From the NCBI RefSeq assembly GCF_042432905.1, contig NZ_JBHLWI010000003.1:1-64000 (forward strand): 64,000 nt of DNA, written 5' to 3'. Positions 16,890 to 26,034 of the stretch are shown here, in pieces (position 1 is the first letter of the stretch; each line of letters opens with the position of its first letter). The translations under genes were made by a program, and so were the position numbers. This DNA is from Fontibacter flavus (lineage in GTDB: Bacteria > Bacteroidota > Bacteroidia > Cytophagales > Cyclobacteriaceae). Under the pieces are notes generated by a model, which saw nothing but the letters and a program-made list of their open reading frames with translations, searched no databases and was not told the origin of the DNA.

Positions 16890-17963
16890 ATGGATAAACC
16901 AATAAAAATTCTTGTAGTAGGTTGTGGAAACATGGGGGCTTCCCATGGAACCGCCTACCATCAAATGCCTGAATTTGAAATCTGCGGTCTTGTATCAAGA
17001 GGAGAAAGTAAAAATAAACTGAACCAAAAATTAGGGGGAAATTATCCACTTTTTGATGATTATGAGGAAGCAATCACATGCACTAATCCAGAGGCCATCT
17101 GTATTTCTACCTATCCAGATACCCATGAGGAAATTGCGCTCAAGGCATTGGCATCAGATTGCCATATTTTTATAGAGAAGCCATTAGCCGACACCATTGA
17201 AGGATCGGAGCGAATTATCAAACTCGCAAAGGAAAAGCACAAAAAAGTTGTTGTTGGCTATATCTTGAGGCATCACCCATCTTGGGAAAGATTTATTTTG
17301 GAAGCCCAAAAACTTGGTAGTCCCTTGGTGATGCGGATGAACCTGAATCAACAGAGCCACGGTTTTATGTGGGACGTCCATAGGAATTTGATGAAATCCT
17401 TAAGCCCAATAGTGGACTGCGGTGTGCATTATATAGATGTCATGTGTCAGATGACAAGGTCAAAGCCCATTTCTGTCTCAGCCATTGGTGCGAGGTTAAC
17501 GGATGAAATCGCTGAAGACAATTACAATTATGGTCAGCTGCAGATCAGGTTCGAAGACGGTTCCGTGGGTTGGTATGAAGCAGGATGGGGCCCCATGATC
17601 TCAGATAATGCCTTTTTTATCAAAGATGTATTCGGCCCTAAGGGAGCTGTTTCAATCGTCGCCAAAAAAGCAGGTGCTGCAGGAAAATCAGATGATGTGG
17701 ATTCCCATACCAAAACAGAAAGTATTAAAATCCATAAGGCCGATCTGAATGAAAAAAATCATTTTATCCATCAAGATATTTGGATTGATATGCTTGATGA
17801 ACCTGACCATCAGGAATTGTGCAATAGGGAACAAAGGTTCTTCCTAAGATCTATCAAAGAAAACATAAATCTCGATGAACACTTGGAAGATGCCTTGAAT
17901 AGCTTAAAAATAGCATTTGCTTGTGATGAATCTGTGAAATCAGGAAGAATGGTTTATTTATAA
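16890..17963 (+). CDS. Gfo/Idh/MocA family oxidoreductase
   Basis: This 357-residue NAD(P)-dependent dehydrogenase has an N-terminal Rossmann fold with VVGCGNMGASHGTAY (residues 9-23). The family signature IFIEKPLADT (about 93-102) has the conserved EKP motif that contacts the nicotinamide. The substrate-binding half contains HRNLMKSLSPIVDCGVHYIDVM (near residues 167-188), whose GVHYID is typical of sugar or inositol dehydrogenases. The exact substrate is not readable. It starts 25 nt after the cyclophilin gene. Confidence 0.9.
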   Translation: MDKPIKILVVGCGNMGASHGTAYHQMPEFEICGLVSRGESKNKLNQKLGGNYPLFDDYEEAITCTNPEAICISTYPDTHEEIALKALASDCHIFIEKPLADTIEGSERIIKLAKEKHKKVVVGYILRHHPSWERFILEAQKLGSPLVMRMNLNQQSHGFMWDVHRNLMKSLSPIVDCGVHYIDVMCQMTRSKPISVSAIGARLTDEIAEDNYNYGQLQIRFEDGSVGWYEAGWGPMISDNAFFIKDVFGPKGAVSIVAKKAGAAGKSDDVDSHTKTESIKIHKADLNEKNHFIHQDIWIDMLDEPDHQELCNREQRFFLRSIKENINLDEHLEDALNSLKIAFACDESVKSGRMVYL

Positions 17964-18104
17964 TCCTTTGGATCATTAAGAATTAAGCCTCATTGAGCGT
18001 TTTTTATTCCATTTTTGAATAGCCTTTTGAATTCAAGCGATTTGGCCAACAGGATTTATTCATTGAGCAATACCTATTTCTTAAAGGATTCAGGTATATA
18101 TGGC

Positions 18105-18131
18105 AAAAAAAAAGACAGCTAAAAGCTGTCC
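18105..18131 (-). terminator. Terminator of the minus-strand lipoprotein gene
   Basis: GACAGCT and AGCTGTC (18114-18130) form a 7-bp stem with a 3-nt loop. On the minus strand it is followed by nine T residues (18105-18113), directly after the lipoprotein stop. Confidence 0.85.
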
Positions 18132-18139
18132 ATCTATTT

Positions 18140-18916
18140 TTATCTTGCCGGTTCGAATACCGCTTGACTTACACTTGCCGGAGGATTGATATCAAAAGGT
18201 TCGGATGAAGAACTTGGAATCGGTGCATTGGCAAACAAAACAAGTTGTCTTTCTTTTACTTCATTCACATTCAATATTTTGATCGTAACAATTGGCAACG
18301 AAGATGTACTGCCGTCAGTTCTTGTCCTTACACTGACCACTTCAAAAGCTACCATTCCCAAATTATCTCCTTGAAGATTTCCTTCTAATGGAGAATAATT
18401 GATACTGACATCGCTGTCATATACTATGGCAAGAACAGTAGATCCTACTAACATTTTCAATCCTGTGGCCCGTATCGGTGTCACATTAGGGATTTCATCT
18501 AATAATACTTCTCTATCATCATCCACATTCGGAGACCCAAGTCCAGGGCCTGGAGCCAAATAATTCTGGGCACCATTAGCGGTAGGGCCTGCGTTTACCC
18601 AGGTATTTGGAATGGTTTTCAATGCAAACCATCCTTCATCTCCCACTTGTCCTGTGTATAAATCTATAGTTTTACCTTCATTTTCTCTGAAATACCTCAA
18701 TTGATCTCTTAATCCTACCCTAGCAATTTGATCATTGACATCTGTATCACTGAAATTATTTGGCTCGTTTCCATTATCAATACTGTCCTCATCTATTACC
18801 AACAAGACTGCTTGACCTTCAGAACCTGATGGAGTATTGTCTTCAGATTCGGACATACAGCTTCCCAGTAAAATGAATATCAACAAGCTATAAATACTAA
18901 TTCTTTTACTTTTCAT
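18140..18916 (-). CDS. Lipoprotein of unknown function
   Basis: This 258-residue protein starts with a lipoprotein signal peptide (MKSKRISIYSLLIFILLGSC, lipobox LGSC, Cys20) followed by a Ser/Asp/Asn-rich linker. The C-terminal region appears beta-rich (LKMLVGSTVLAIVYDSDVS, GMVAFEVVSVRTR). No catalytic motif or named family is recognised. It is probably an envelope-anchored protein. It stands alone, with its own terminator and an 830-nt intergenic region upstream. Confidence 0.72.
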   Translation of the reverse strand: MKSKRISIYSLLIFILLGSCMSESEDNTPSGSEGQAVLLVIDEDSIDNGNEPNNFSDTDVNDQIARVGLRDQLRYFRENEGKTIDLYTGQVGDEGWFALKTIPNTWVNAGPTANGAQNYLAPGPGLGSPNVDDDREVLLDEIPNVTPIRATGLKMLVGSTVLAIVYDSDVSINYSPLEGNLQGDNLGMVAFEVVSVRTRTDGSTSSLPIVTIKILNVNEVKERQLVLFANAPIPSSSSEPFDINPPASVSQAVFEPAR

Positions 18917-19635
18917 TGCATTAATGGATTTAGGATTATTTGGGGAAAAACCTTTACCAATAAATATGCCAAAACTTCTTAATTAAGACATTGCTAATTG
19001 TTTACTTTACATAAAAAACTTTATTTATTTGATTATCAGTTTATTATATTTTTATAAATTAAATTATTTTACTAAAACATTTTCTCTTGCCGGAAAACAA
19101 AACCCCATCTTTTTTAACTTTCACTTTCTTGGTTCCTTATCTGTTGTTTTTCAATTCCCAAGACAATTCAGTAATAATATGAATCTCATTAAAAAATTCT
19201 GTTAGGGTTGAATTTATTGTTCCCTATGTACTATAGAAGCATGGTTTCTGAGGACCATCTTATTTTCTTCAGGGACTAGACAAACTATATAATTATCTAT
19301 GCCAATGAAAATTAAACACCCAAATACCAAAATGAAAATCTAAGGATAACCATCCAGAAACAGGAAAGACAACAAAACAGAAGATTATTTTATTATTCTC
19401 TAAAAGATCAAAAATGTATTCTTTTCAAACCTCTTCATCTTTTACTTCAAATAAAAGCCTATTTACAGCAAGATAATCAGGCATTTGGAATACCTAATCA
19501 CCACCAAACTTTCCGAACCAAGTTCAATTCACTTAATTTCTTTGAAAAAAAACAGTTTTGGGTAAAAATTTGTGCACATTTTTTTTTGCATTTCATAACT
19601 AAAAAAAATACACTTATGGAACTTTATTTGGTTTT
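18917..19635. other. AT-rich intergenic region
   Basis: Roughly 720 nt upstream of two divergent envelope-protein genes. Homopolymer A and T runs are frequent and no frame with coding character was seen. It probably holds promoters of both flanking genes, but no clear TTG/TAnnTTTG pair could be assigned. Confidence 0.5.
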
Positions 19636-19740
19636 ATGGGTTTTCAACAAAAAATAATTTTTTGTATTATGATTTTTTTTATGATTTTTACCGCAGCTAC
19701 GAACTGCAATCAAAATTACGGTTTAACATTAGATCCTTAA
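19636..19740 (+). CDS. Possible 34-residue leader peptide or small membrane protein
   Basis: An open frame begins MGFQQKIIFCIMIFFMIFTA, ends in LTLDP, and stops 3 nt before the ATG of the thrombospondin-repeat gene. The first 20 residues form a hydrophobic helix like a signal peptide. A Cys follows at TNC but lacks a proper lipobox. Tight spacing suggests coupling to the downstream gene. It could equally be chance in AT-rich DNA. Confidence 0.25.
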   Translation: MGFQQKIIFCIMIFFMIFTAATNCNQNYGLTLDP

Positions 19741-19743
19741 AAA

Positions 19744-22700
19744 ATGAAAACAATTCTACATAAGAATGTACGAAGCAGGATGCTTTGGCTATTCTTACTA
19801 ACCATGCTCAGCGTAAAGGCATTTTCTTTAGAATTAGAGAAAAATGACTTTTTTATTGTTTACGATGCCGCTACACTGAGCAATCTTCAGATCAGTGAAG
19901 GGAGGTTACAACCAAGATTCAACCCAGGTATTACAAATTACCAGGTTGAGGTAGGTTATTTTGCCTTCACCATCAATGTAACACCTACTGCTATGGACTC
20001 CCGATCCAGGATTTTTGTATCAGGAAAAGAAACAAATAGTGGTGTTACCTCAAGCCCTATACTTTTATACCCTGGCATGAATGAAATACCAGTTGAGGTA
20101 AGAGCTAGTGATGGGTCAAGTAATACTTATTTTTTATCCATCACTAGAAATGCTCCGACCGTAGAGGAATTGGCAAATCTAAGAGTTAGACCACCCGCTG
20201 TCTGTAATCCTGATAGTCCGGCTTACGATGAAGATGTCTGCCTAGCGGCAGCAAAAGACGATGATGGAGATGGCGTTCCTGACTTCTTGGATTTATGTCC
20301 AGGAACGCCAGCAGGAGTACCGGTGGATGAAACAGGCTGTCCTGATTCTGACAGAGACGGAGTGCCTGATACTGTCGACTTATGTCCAAACACACCCGAA
20401 GGAGAAGCTGTGGATGCAAATGGATGCTCCATTTCTCAAATCGACACAGATGAAGATGGGGTTCCTGACTATCTTGACCAGTGTCCTGATACCCCTGCCG
20501 GTGAAGAAGTGGACGAAAATGGCTGTGCTCTTTCCCAAAAAGATTCAGATAATGATGGGATTACCGACGATCTAGACCAATGTCCTGATACGCCTGCCGG
20601 AGAAGCGGTAGATGAAAACGGTTGTGGCCTTTCTCAAAAAGACACTGACGGTGACGGAATCACTGATGATATTGACCAATGTCCTGACACGCCTGCCGGT
20701 GCTGAGGTAGACGAAAACGGATGTGCACTTTTTGAAAAAGATTCTGATAATGATGGCATTACCGACGATTTAGACCAATGCCCTTATACCCCTGCTGGTG
20801 AAGAAGTAGATGAAAATGGTTGTGGTCTTTCCCAAAAAGATTCTGACAATGATGGAATTACCGACGATATTGACCAATGTCCTGATACGCCTGCCGGTGC
20901 TGAGGTAGACGAAAATGGATGTGCACTTTTTGAAAAAGATTCTGACAATGATGGCATCACCGACGATAAGGATCAATGTCCGGACACCCCTGCCGGTGAA
21001 GATGTAGATGAAAATGGTTGTTCCCTTTCACAAATCGACACAGATGGTGATGGGGTTCCGGATAGTATTGACCAATGTCCTGATACGCCTGATGGTGCAC
21101 AAGTTGACCAAAACGGCTGTGCGCTTTCTGAAAAAGACTCAGACAATGATGGAATTACCGACGATAAGGATCAATGCCCGGATACCCCTGCAGGTGAAGA
21201 AGTGAATGAGAATGGATGTTCTATTTCACAAGTCGACACAGATGGCGATGGGGTTCCGGACAATATTGACCAATGCCCAGATACTCCGGCCGGTTCACAA
21301 GTTGATGCAAACGGCTGTGCGCTTTCCGAAAAAGACTCAGATAATGATGGAATTACCGACGATAAGGATCAATGCCCGGATACCCCTGCAGGTGAAGAAG
21401 TGAATGAAAACGGTTGTTCTATTTCACAAGTCGACACTGATGGTGATGGGGTTCCGGACAGCATTGACCAATGTCCTGATACTCCAGCTGGTGCCCCAGT
21501 AGACGAAAACGGATGTGCACTATCTGAAAAAGACTCAGACAATGATGGTGTTACCGACGATAAGGACCAGTGTCCTGACACTCCTGAAGGTGCCGAAGTA
21601 GACGAAAACGGCTGTACTCCTGCACAGAAAGATTCGGATGGTGATGGCGTAACAGATGACCTGGATCAGTGCCCTGATACGCCTGAAGGTGCGGAAGTGG
21701 ACGAAAATGGTTGTGCACTTTCCCAAAAAGATTCGGATGGTGATGGTGTAGCAGATGATATTGACCAGTGTCCTGATACCCCGGTAGGTGCAGAAGTAGA
21801 CGGAAACGGTTGTGCTCCTGCCCAGAAAGATTCGGACAATGATGGTATTACCGATGATTTGGACCAGTGCCCTGATACGCCTGAAGGTGCAGAAGTGGAC
21901 GAAAATGGTTGTGCACTTTCCCAAAAAGATTCTGATGGTGATGGTGTAGCAGATGATATTGACCAGTGTCCTGATACCCCGGTAGGTGCAGAAGTAGACG
22001 GAAACGGTTGTGCTCCTGCCCAGAAAGATTCGGACAATGATGGTATTACCGATGATTTGGACCAGTGCCCTGATACGCCTGAAGGTGCGGAAGTGGACGA
22101 AAATGGTTGTGCACTTTCCCAAAAAGATTCTGATGGTGATGGTATCAACGATGACCTTGACCAATGTCCTGATACTCCTGAAGGTGCGGAAGTAGATGAA
22201 AATGGCTGTGCTCCTGCCCAGAAAGATTCGGACAATGATGGTATTACCGATGATTTGGACCAGTGCCCTGATACGCCTGAAGGTGCGGAAGTGGACGAAA
22301 ATGGTTGTGCACTTTCCCAAAAAGATTCTGATGGTGATGGTGTAGCAGACGATATTGATCAGTGTCCTGACACCCCTGATGGTGCGGAAGTAGATGAAAA
22401 TGGCTGTGCTCCTGCTCAGAAAGATACAGATGGTGATGGTGTAACTGACGATTTGGATCAGTGTCCAAATACCCCTGAAGGCGTAGAGGTAGATGAAAAT
22501 GGTTGTGCTTCTTCAGAAGTTGATTCTGATGGTGATGGCGTGACTGATGACATTGATCTTTGCCCTAACACCCCGGCAGATGCTGAAGTGGATGAAAACG
22601 GTTGTGCACTCTCACAAATAGATACCGATGGTGATGGTGTAACCGATGATATAGACCAGTGTCCTGATTCTCCTGAAGGGGAAGAAGTCGATGAAAATGG

Positions 22701-23757
22701 CTGTGCCCCTTCTCAAAAAGACTCTGATGGTGACGGTGTGACCGACGACTTGGATAAGTGTCCAGATACTGTTGAAGGTGCTGCAGTAAATGAAAATGGC
22801 TGTGCCTTGTCTCAGCTGGATTCTGATGGCGATGGCGTAACTGATGACCTGGACCTTTGCCCTAACACTCCTGAAGGAGAAGAAGTCGATCAATATGGAT
22901 GTTCTGTCAACGAACCTGAAATCACCTTGGTGGTAGATTTTATCGATGCTGATATGATTGAAGTTCCTTGGGGAACTACCCTAGAACAAGCTGGTTTACC
23001 AACAGAAATCTGGGTGATTACTGAAAGTGGTGAAATGTATGCCTTCCCTATCGTTTGGAATAATGAACCATACAATCCATATGAAAATGGACCATACACC
23101 CTCACAGGAACTATTCAGCTACCAAACAGTTGGGAGCCTACTTTTGACAGAATCCCTTCTATTACCATACTGGTTCTACCAAAAGAAGCTCCGGAAGATT
23201 TGATTTTGAGCAATAACATCTTCAACCATACTACCACAAGTTCCCCAATTCTCATTGGAAACTTCACTGTGGTAGATCCAGTGGATGATGTACATATCCT
23301 TGAATTGGCTCCTGGAGTGGCGGATAATGACCTGTTCACCATCATTGACGGAGAGTTATACTGGAACAATTCGGATTTAAGACCTGGCCAAACACAATTT
23401 ACCATTGTGGTGAAGGTAACAGATAGAGAAGGTAACATCTTGGAAAAGGAATTCACTATCGTCAGAAGACTTGCGGATCTCCTAGGAGATATTGCAATCC
23501 CGAATACCTTCACACCAGATGGAGATGGCATAAACGATGATTGGGGAATTCCAATCCTGAAAGTATATAAGGCTACAAGGTTACATATTTATGAGCGTGG
23601 AGGGCTTCGTGTATTCTTCACTGATGACCCTGACAAAAGGTGGGATGGTACCTATCTAGGCAAGGTACTTCCAATAGGAACCTACTACTATGTCATTGAA
23701 GTAGATGACAGTAAGGAATCAAGAAAAGGAATATTGAATCTACTCAGAAAAAATTAA
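19744..23757 (+). CDS. Giant surface protein with 27 thrombospondin type 3 repeats and a CHU_C (T9SS type B) tail
   Basis: The 1337-residue protein starts with a signal peptide (to about residue 29). A cadherin-like beta-sandwich domain follows at about 38-138 (LSNLQISEGRLQPRFNPGIT, VEVRASDGSSNTYFLSITR). From about 170 to 1057 there are 27 repeats of 33 residues, pattern D-x-D-x-D-G-[IV]-x-D-x-x-D-x-CP-x-TP, with two Cys each. This is a calcium-binding thrombospondin type 3 array. Two further beta domains (about 1060-1240) lead to the gliding-motility-associated C-terminal domain IPNTFTPDGDGINDDWGI...GTYYYVIEV. It should be exported by T9SS and surface-held, likely as an adhesin or rigid stalk. 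The PorP/SprF gene follows after 4 nt. Confidence 0.93.
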   Translation: MKTILHKNVRSRMLWLFLLTMLSVKAFSLELEKNDFFIVYDAATLSNLQISEGRLQPRFNPGITNYQVEVGYFAFTINVTPTAMDSRSRIFVSGKETNSGVTSSPILLYPGMNEIPVEVRASDGSSNTYFLSITRNAPTVEELANLRVRPPAVCNPDSPAYDEDVCLAAAKDDDGDGVPDFLDLCPGTPAGVPVDETGCPDSDRDGVPDTVDLCPNTPEGEAVDANGCSISQIDTDEDGVPDYLDQCPDTPAGEEVDENGCALSQKDSDNDGITDDLDQCPDTPAGEAVDENGCGLSQKDTDGDGITDDIDQCPDTPAGAEVDENGCALFEKDSDNDGITDDLDQCPYTPAGEEVDENGCGLSQKDSDNDGITDDIDQCPDTPAGAEVDENGCALFEKDSDNDGITDDKDQCPDTPAGEDVDENGCSLSQIDTDGDGVPDSIDQCPDTPDGAQVDQNGCALSEKDSDNDGITDDKDQCPDTPAGEEVNENGCSISQVDTDGDGVPDNIDQCPDTPAGSQVDANGCALSEKDSDNDGITDDKDQCPDTPAGEEVNENGCSISQVDTDGDGVPDSIDQCPDTPAGAPVDENGCALSEKDSDNDGVTDDKDQCPDTPEGAEVDENGCTPAQKDSDGDGVTDDLDQCPDTPEGAEVDENGCALSQKDSDGDGVADDIDQCPDTPVGAEVDGNGCAPAQKDSDNDGITDDLDQCPDTPEGAEVDENGCALSQKDSDGDGVADDIDQCPDTPVGAEVDGNGCAPAQKDSDNDGITDDLDQCPDTPEGAEVDENGCALSQKDSDGDGINDDLDQCPDTPEGAEVDENGCAPAQKDSDNDGITDDLDQCPDTPEGAEVDENGCALSQKDSDGDGVADDIDQCPDTPDGAEVDENGCAPAQKDTDGDGVTDDLDQCPNTPEGVEVDENGCASSEVDSDGDGVTDDIDLCPNTPADAEVDENGCALSQIDTDGDGVTDDIDQCPDSPEGEEVDENGCAPSQKDSDGDGVTDDLDKCPDTVEGAAVNENGCALSQLDSDGDGVTDDLDLCPNTPEGEEVDQYGCSVNEPEITLVVDFIDADMIEVPWGTTLEQAGLPTEIWVITESGEMYAFPIVWNNEPYNPYENGPYTLTGTIQLPNSWEPTFDRIPSITILVLPKEAPEDLILSNNIFNHTTTSSPILIGNFTVVDPVDDVHILELAPGVADNDLFTIIDGELYWNNSDLRPGQTQFTIVVKVTDREGNILEKEFTIVRRLADLLGDIAIPNTFTPDGDGINDDWGIPILKVYKATRLHIYERGGLRVFFTDDPDKRWDGTYLGKVLPIGTYYYVIEVDDSKESRKGILNLLRKN
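20254..22914 (+). repeat. 99-bp coding tandem repeats (27 units)
   Basis: Each unit encodes 33 residues. Units alternate between DSDNDGITDD and D[ST]DGDGV types, giving a 198-bp higher-order period. Units 16-17 and 18-19 are nearly identical at the DNA level, and units 10-11 resemble 12-13, which points to recent two-unit duplications. This region is prone to recombination and assembly error. Confidence 0.95.
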
Positions 23758-23761
23758 CACG

Positions 23762-24796
23762 ATGAAACTTTTAGCATTCAACCATATATATAATCCTGTC
23801 AATGCACTCAAGAGTGCGTTGACAGCAACCTCAGGAAAAGTAAAGTTCAGCTTTACCCTATCAATTATCATAATGATGTGCATGGTCATGGAATCTAATG
23901 CACAATCAAGAAAATACCTGAGCCAGTTCAACCAACTTCAAAGCTACTTCAACCCGGCTCTTACAGGGTATGAAGGCTCTGTAGTCAGAGGCTTGGTCCG
24001 AAATCAATGGTCAGGATTTGAGGGCTCTCCTCAGACTTACTTCCTGTCTGCAGAAATCGACCCAATGGAAATGAGTGGTTCTGAAGATGCTGCACTTTTG
24101 GGTAACACTGCTGCTGGCCTTCACCTTCTGCATGATTCTTTCGGTCCTTTTAGACAAACTGAAATGTTGCTGAGTTATGGTGCAAGGGTAAGAATATCCA
24201 GAACTACCAACCTCAGATTAGGTGTTGCAGCTAACTACAGCAGTGTCCGCCTCGATGGAAATAACCTGACCACTGAGCAGATCAATGACCCAACGGTAAA
24301 CTCTTACCTGAATCAGTTTGCCACCATGCAAGTGATGGATTTCAATGCCGGTCTGGCCATTACCCATCAAAACTATTATTTCTCCTATGGATTTCAGAAT
24401 GTGGCAAATGGCAGGGTCAACAGAGGTGATGTATTTATAAAAGAAAAACCTTTTGTTAATGTCTTCCAAACCGGATTTAGACAAACACTTTCCTCACAGT
24501 TTACCATTTTGACTAGCATGATGTACAGAACTCAAAATGACCTTCCCTACAACTTTGAAGTCAATGTAAAATTGATGGCTTTGGATAAATTTTGGGTTGG
24601 CGTCGGACACAGGACTGATTATGCCAACAGCTATCAATTTGGCTATTTGATGGATAATATCAGGTTTGGTTACGCCTACGAAGTACCTGTAAGCAAGTCA
24701 TACTTAATTTCCAATCCCTCACATGAATTTATGGTGTCTTACTACCTTTTCAAAAAGGGTGGTAACAAGGCCACAGCTAGTTCCATAATATGGTAA
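23762..24796 (+). CDS. PorP/SprF family type IX secretion outer-membrane protein
   Basis: This 344-residue protein has an unusually long N-terminal stretch before a hydrophobic signal (about residues 30-48, ending SNAQ). The PorP/SprF core is clear: LSQFNQLQSYFNPALTGYEGS, RNQWSGFEGSPQTYFLSAEIDP (about residues 77-98), GLHLLHDSFGPFRQTEMLLSYG and LGVAANYSSVRLDGN. It forms an outer-membrane beta-barrel. Members are typically encoded next to a T9SS substrate with a type B (CHU_C) tail and are needed for its secretion or surface attachment. The 4-nt spacing from such a substrate strongly supports the pairing. Confidence 0.94.
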   Translation: MKLLAFNHIYNPVNALKSALTATSGKVKFSFTLSIIIMMCMVMESNAQSRKYLSQFNQLQSYFNPALTGYEGSVVRGLVRNQWSGFEGSPQTYFLSAEIDPMEMSGSEDAALLGNTAAGLHLLHDSFGPFRQTEMLLSYGARVRISRTTNLRLGVAANYSSVRLDGNNLTTEQINDPTVNSYLNQFATMQVMDFNAGLAITHQNYYFSYGFQNVANGRVNRGDVFIKEKPFVNVFQTGFRQTLSSQFTILTSMMYRTQNDLPYNFEVNVKLMALDKFWVGVGHRTDYANSYQFGYLMDNIRFGYAYEVPVSKSYLISNPSHEFMVSYYLFKKGGNKATASSIIW

Positions 24797-24820
24797 CAAG
24801 ACAGTTTTAAGTCATTTTTT

Positions 24821-24910
24821 AGAGCAGGTTATCTCCTTCGTAGCTTTATTTTTTAATGATTGCAGCACAATTTTGTAACCTTTGGGGGATGCCTGCTCTT
24901 ATTTTTTTAA
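24821..24910 (+). terminator. Long-loop hairpin after porP/sprF
   Basis: AGAGCAGG (24821-24828) pairs perfectly with CCTGCTCT (24892-24899) across a loop of about 63 nt and is followed by TATTTTTTTAATTTTTTTT. It is a likely terminator. The long loop could hold further structure. Confidence 0.5.
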
Positions 24911-25053
24911 TTTTTTTTCTTCTTTTTCTCTTTTCAAGTCTTCAACATTGGAAAGAAGCAAAAACAATCAAGATTCCTACTCCATTGACATACCTCTATC
25001 GAAGGATGTCATTTGATAGGTTTTCTATGAAAAACGCCAAAAAAAGACTTGCA

Positions 25054-25923
25054 TCAACCTTGCACCTTATACTTATTAAGATATTGACTGGGAGAAATGC
25101 CCATCATGCCCTTAAACTGACGATTGAAATTGGAAAGGTTATTAAACCCAGATTCATAACCTACTTCCGAAATATTGTGCCGCTCTTCCAATAAAAGCTT
25201 ACAGGCATAGCCTATCCTGATCTCATTCAAAAATTTGGAATAGTTCTTCTTCGTATGCTTTTTAAAAAATCTGCAAAAAGCAGTTGGATTGAGATTGGCA
25301 ACATCGGCCACCTCTTCCAAACTGATGTTTCTCCGGAAATTATTAAAAGTAAAAGAATATACTTTGTCAATACGGAGATCTCCTGATTTCTCTCCAGGAT
25401 GGGTAAATCCCTGAGTACTTAACAGTTCATAATCTGTACACTGCGCAAGCTTTTGCAGCATCAACATCAATAAATACAACCTATGAAAACCTTCAGCCTG
25501 ATGAATAGCCAGCATCATTTCTTTTACTTCCTCATTACTTTCATGGAATACAATTCCTTGACCTGCCCTATCCAATAATTGTTGGATTTGTAGCATCTCT
25601 GGTATTTGTAAAAATTCAACTCCGGCAAAATCCTTTCGAAAATGCAGGGTAATCGCCTCTGCCTGTAAACCACTTCCTTTTTCAAAATATACCGGATCAT
25701 TTTGCCACATATGGGGTAAGGCCTCCCCTATCAAAACCAAGTCACCAGGCGCAAAAGGCTTGATACTATCTCCAATAAATCTGGTTCCTGTAGACTCCAA
25801 AATATATACCAGCTCAAATTCAGGATGATAATGCCAGACATTTAGGAAATGAGGATAAGAATGTTTCGCAGATACAAAAGACCTGTCGAAGGGATTTCTT
25901 CTTTCAAGCAATTTTGGTTTCAT
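25054..25923 (-). CDS. AraC family transcriptional regulator of the L-fucose operon
   Basis: This 289-residue protein has an N-terminal cupin sensor (HYHPEFELVYILESTGTRFIGD, about residues 31-52, and FAPGDLVLIGEALPHMW, about 57-73). The C-terminal double HTH contains NISLEEVADVANLNPTAFCRFFKKHTKK and a second helix pair ending YESGFNNLSNFNRQFKGMMGISPSQYL. It is divergent from the fucose catabolic operon and separated by 111 nt. The effector is therefore probably L-fucose or a pathway intermediate. This is inferred from location. Confidence 0.9.
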   Translation of the reverse strand: MKPKLLERRNPFDRSFVSAKHSYPHFLNVWHYHPEFELVYILESTGTRFIGDSIKPFAPGDLVLIGEALPHMWQNDPVYFEKGSGLQAEAITLHFRKDFAGVEFLQIPEMLQIQQLLDRAGQGIVFHESNEEVKEMMLAIHQAEGFHRLYLLMLMLQKLAQCTDYELLSTQGFTHPGEKSGDLRIDKVYSFTFNNFRRNISLEEVADVANLNPTAFCRFFKKHTKKNYSKFLNEIRIGYACKLLLEERHNISEVGYESGFNNLSNFNRQFKGMMGISPSQYLNKYKVQG

Positions 25924-25960
25924 ATCATAAAAATTGTCACTTTTTTTAAGATAACAAGTA

Positions 25961-25983
25961 TTTGCGCTAAAATAATACGCAAA
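25961..25983. promoter_or_regulatory. Inverted repeat in the AraC-fucose divergent region
   Basis: TTTGCG (25961-25966) and CGCAAA (25978-25983) are inverted with an 11-nt spacer, extending imperfectly to TATTTGCG/CGCAAAATA. The position between two divergent genes fits an operator for the adjacent AraC regulator. Binding is not shown. Confidence 0.4.
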
Positions 25984-26034
25984 ATATGCAACTCTTGAGT
26001 AGCCTTGAGGTGATTAAATTGTTCAATTTGTATT

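Noticed and set aside
20186..22893. Long minus-strand and alternate-frame ORFs across the TSP3 repeats, some over 180 codons
   Set aside because: They are periodic shadows of the 99-bp coding repeats and have low-complexity, repeated translations without start or domain support.
20254..22914. CRISPR array
   Set aside because: The 99-bp periodicity is protein-coding with no conserved short repeat and variable spacer pattern. No cas genes are present in the window.
23740..23931. Minus-strand ORF at the TSP3/PorP junction
   Set aside because: It is fully inside two strong plus-strand genes and has no supporting features.
24856..25194. Plus-strand ORF with hydrophobic start
   Set aside because: It overlaps the AraC gene on the other strand, starts inside a terminator-like hairpin and has no domain.
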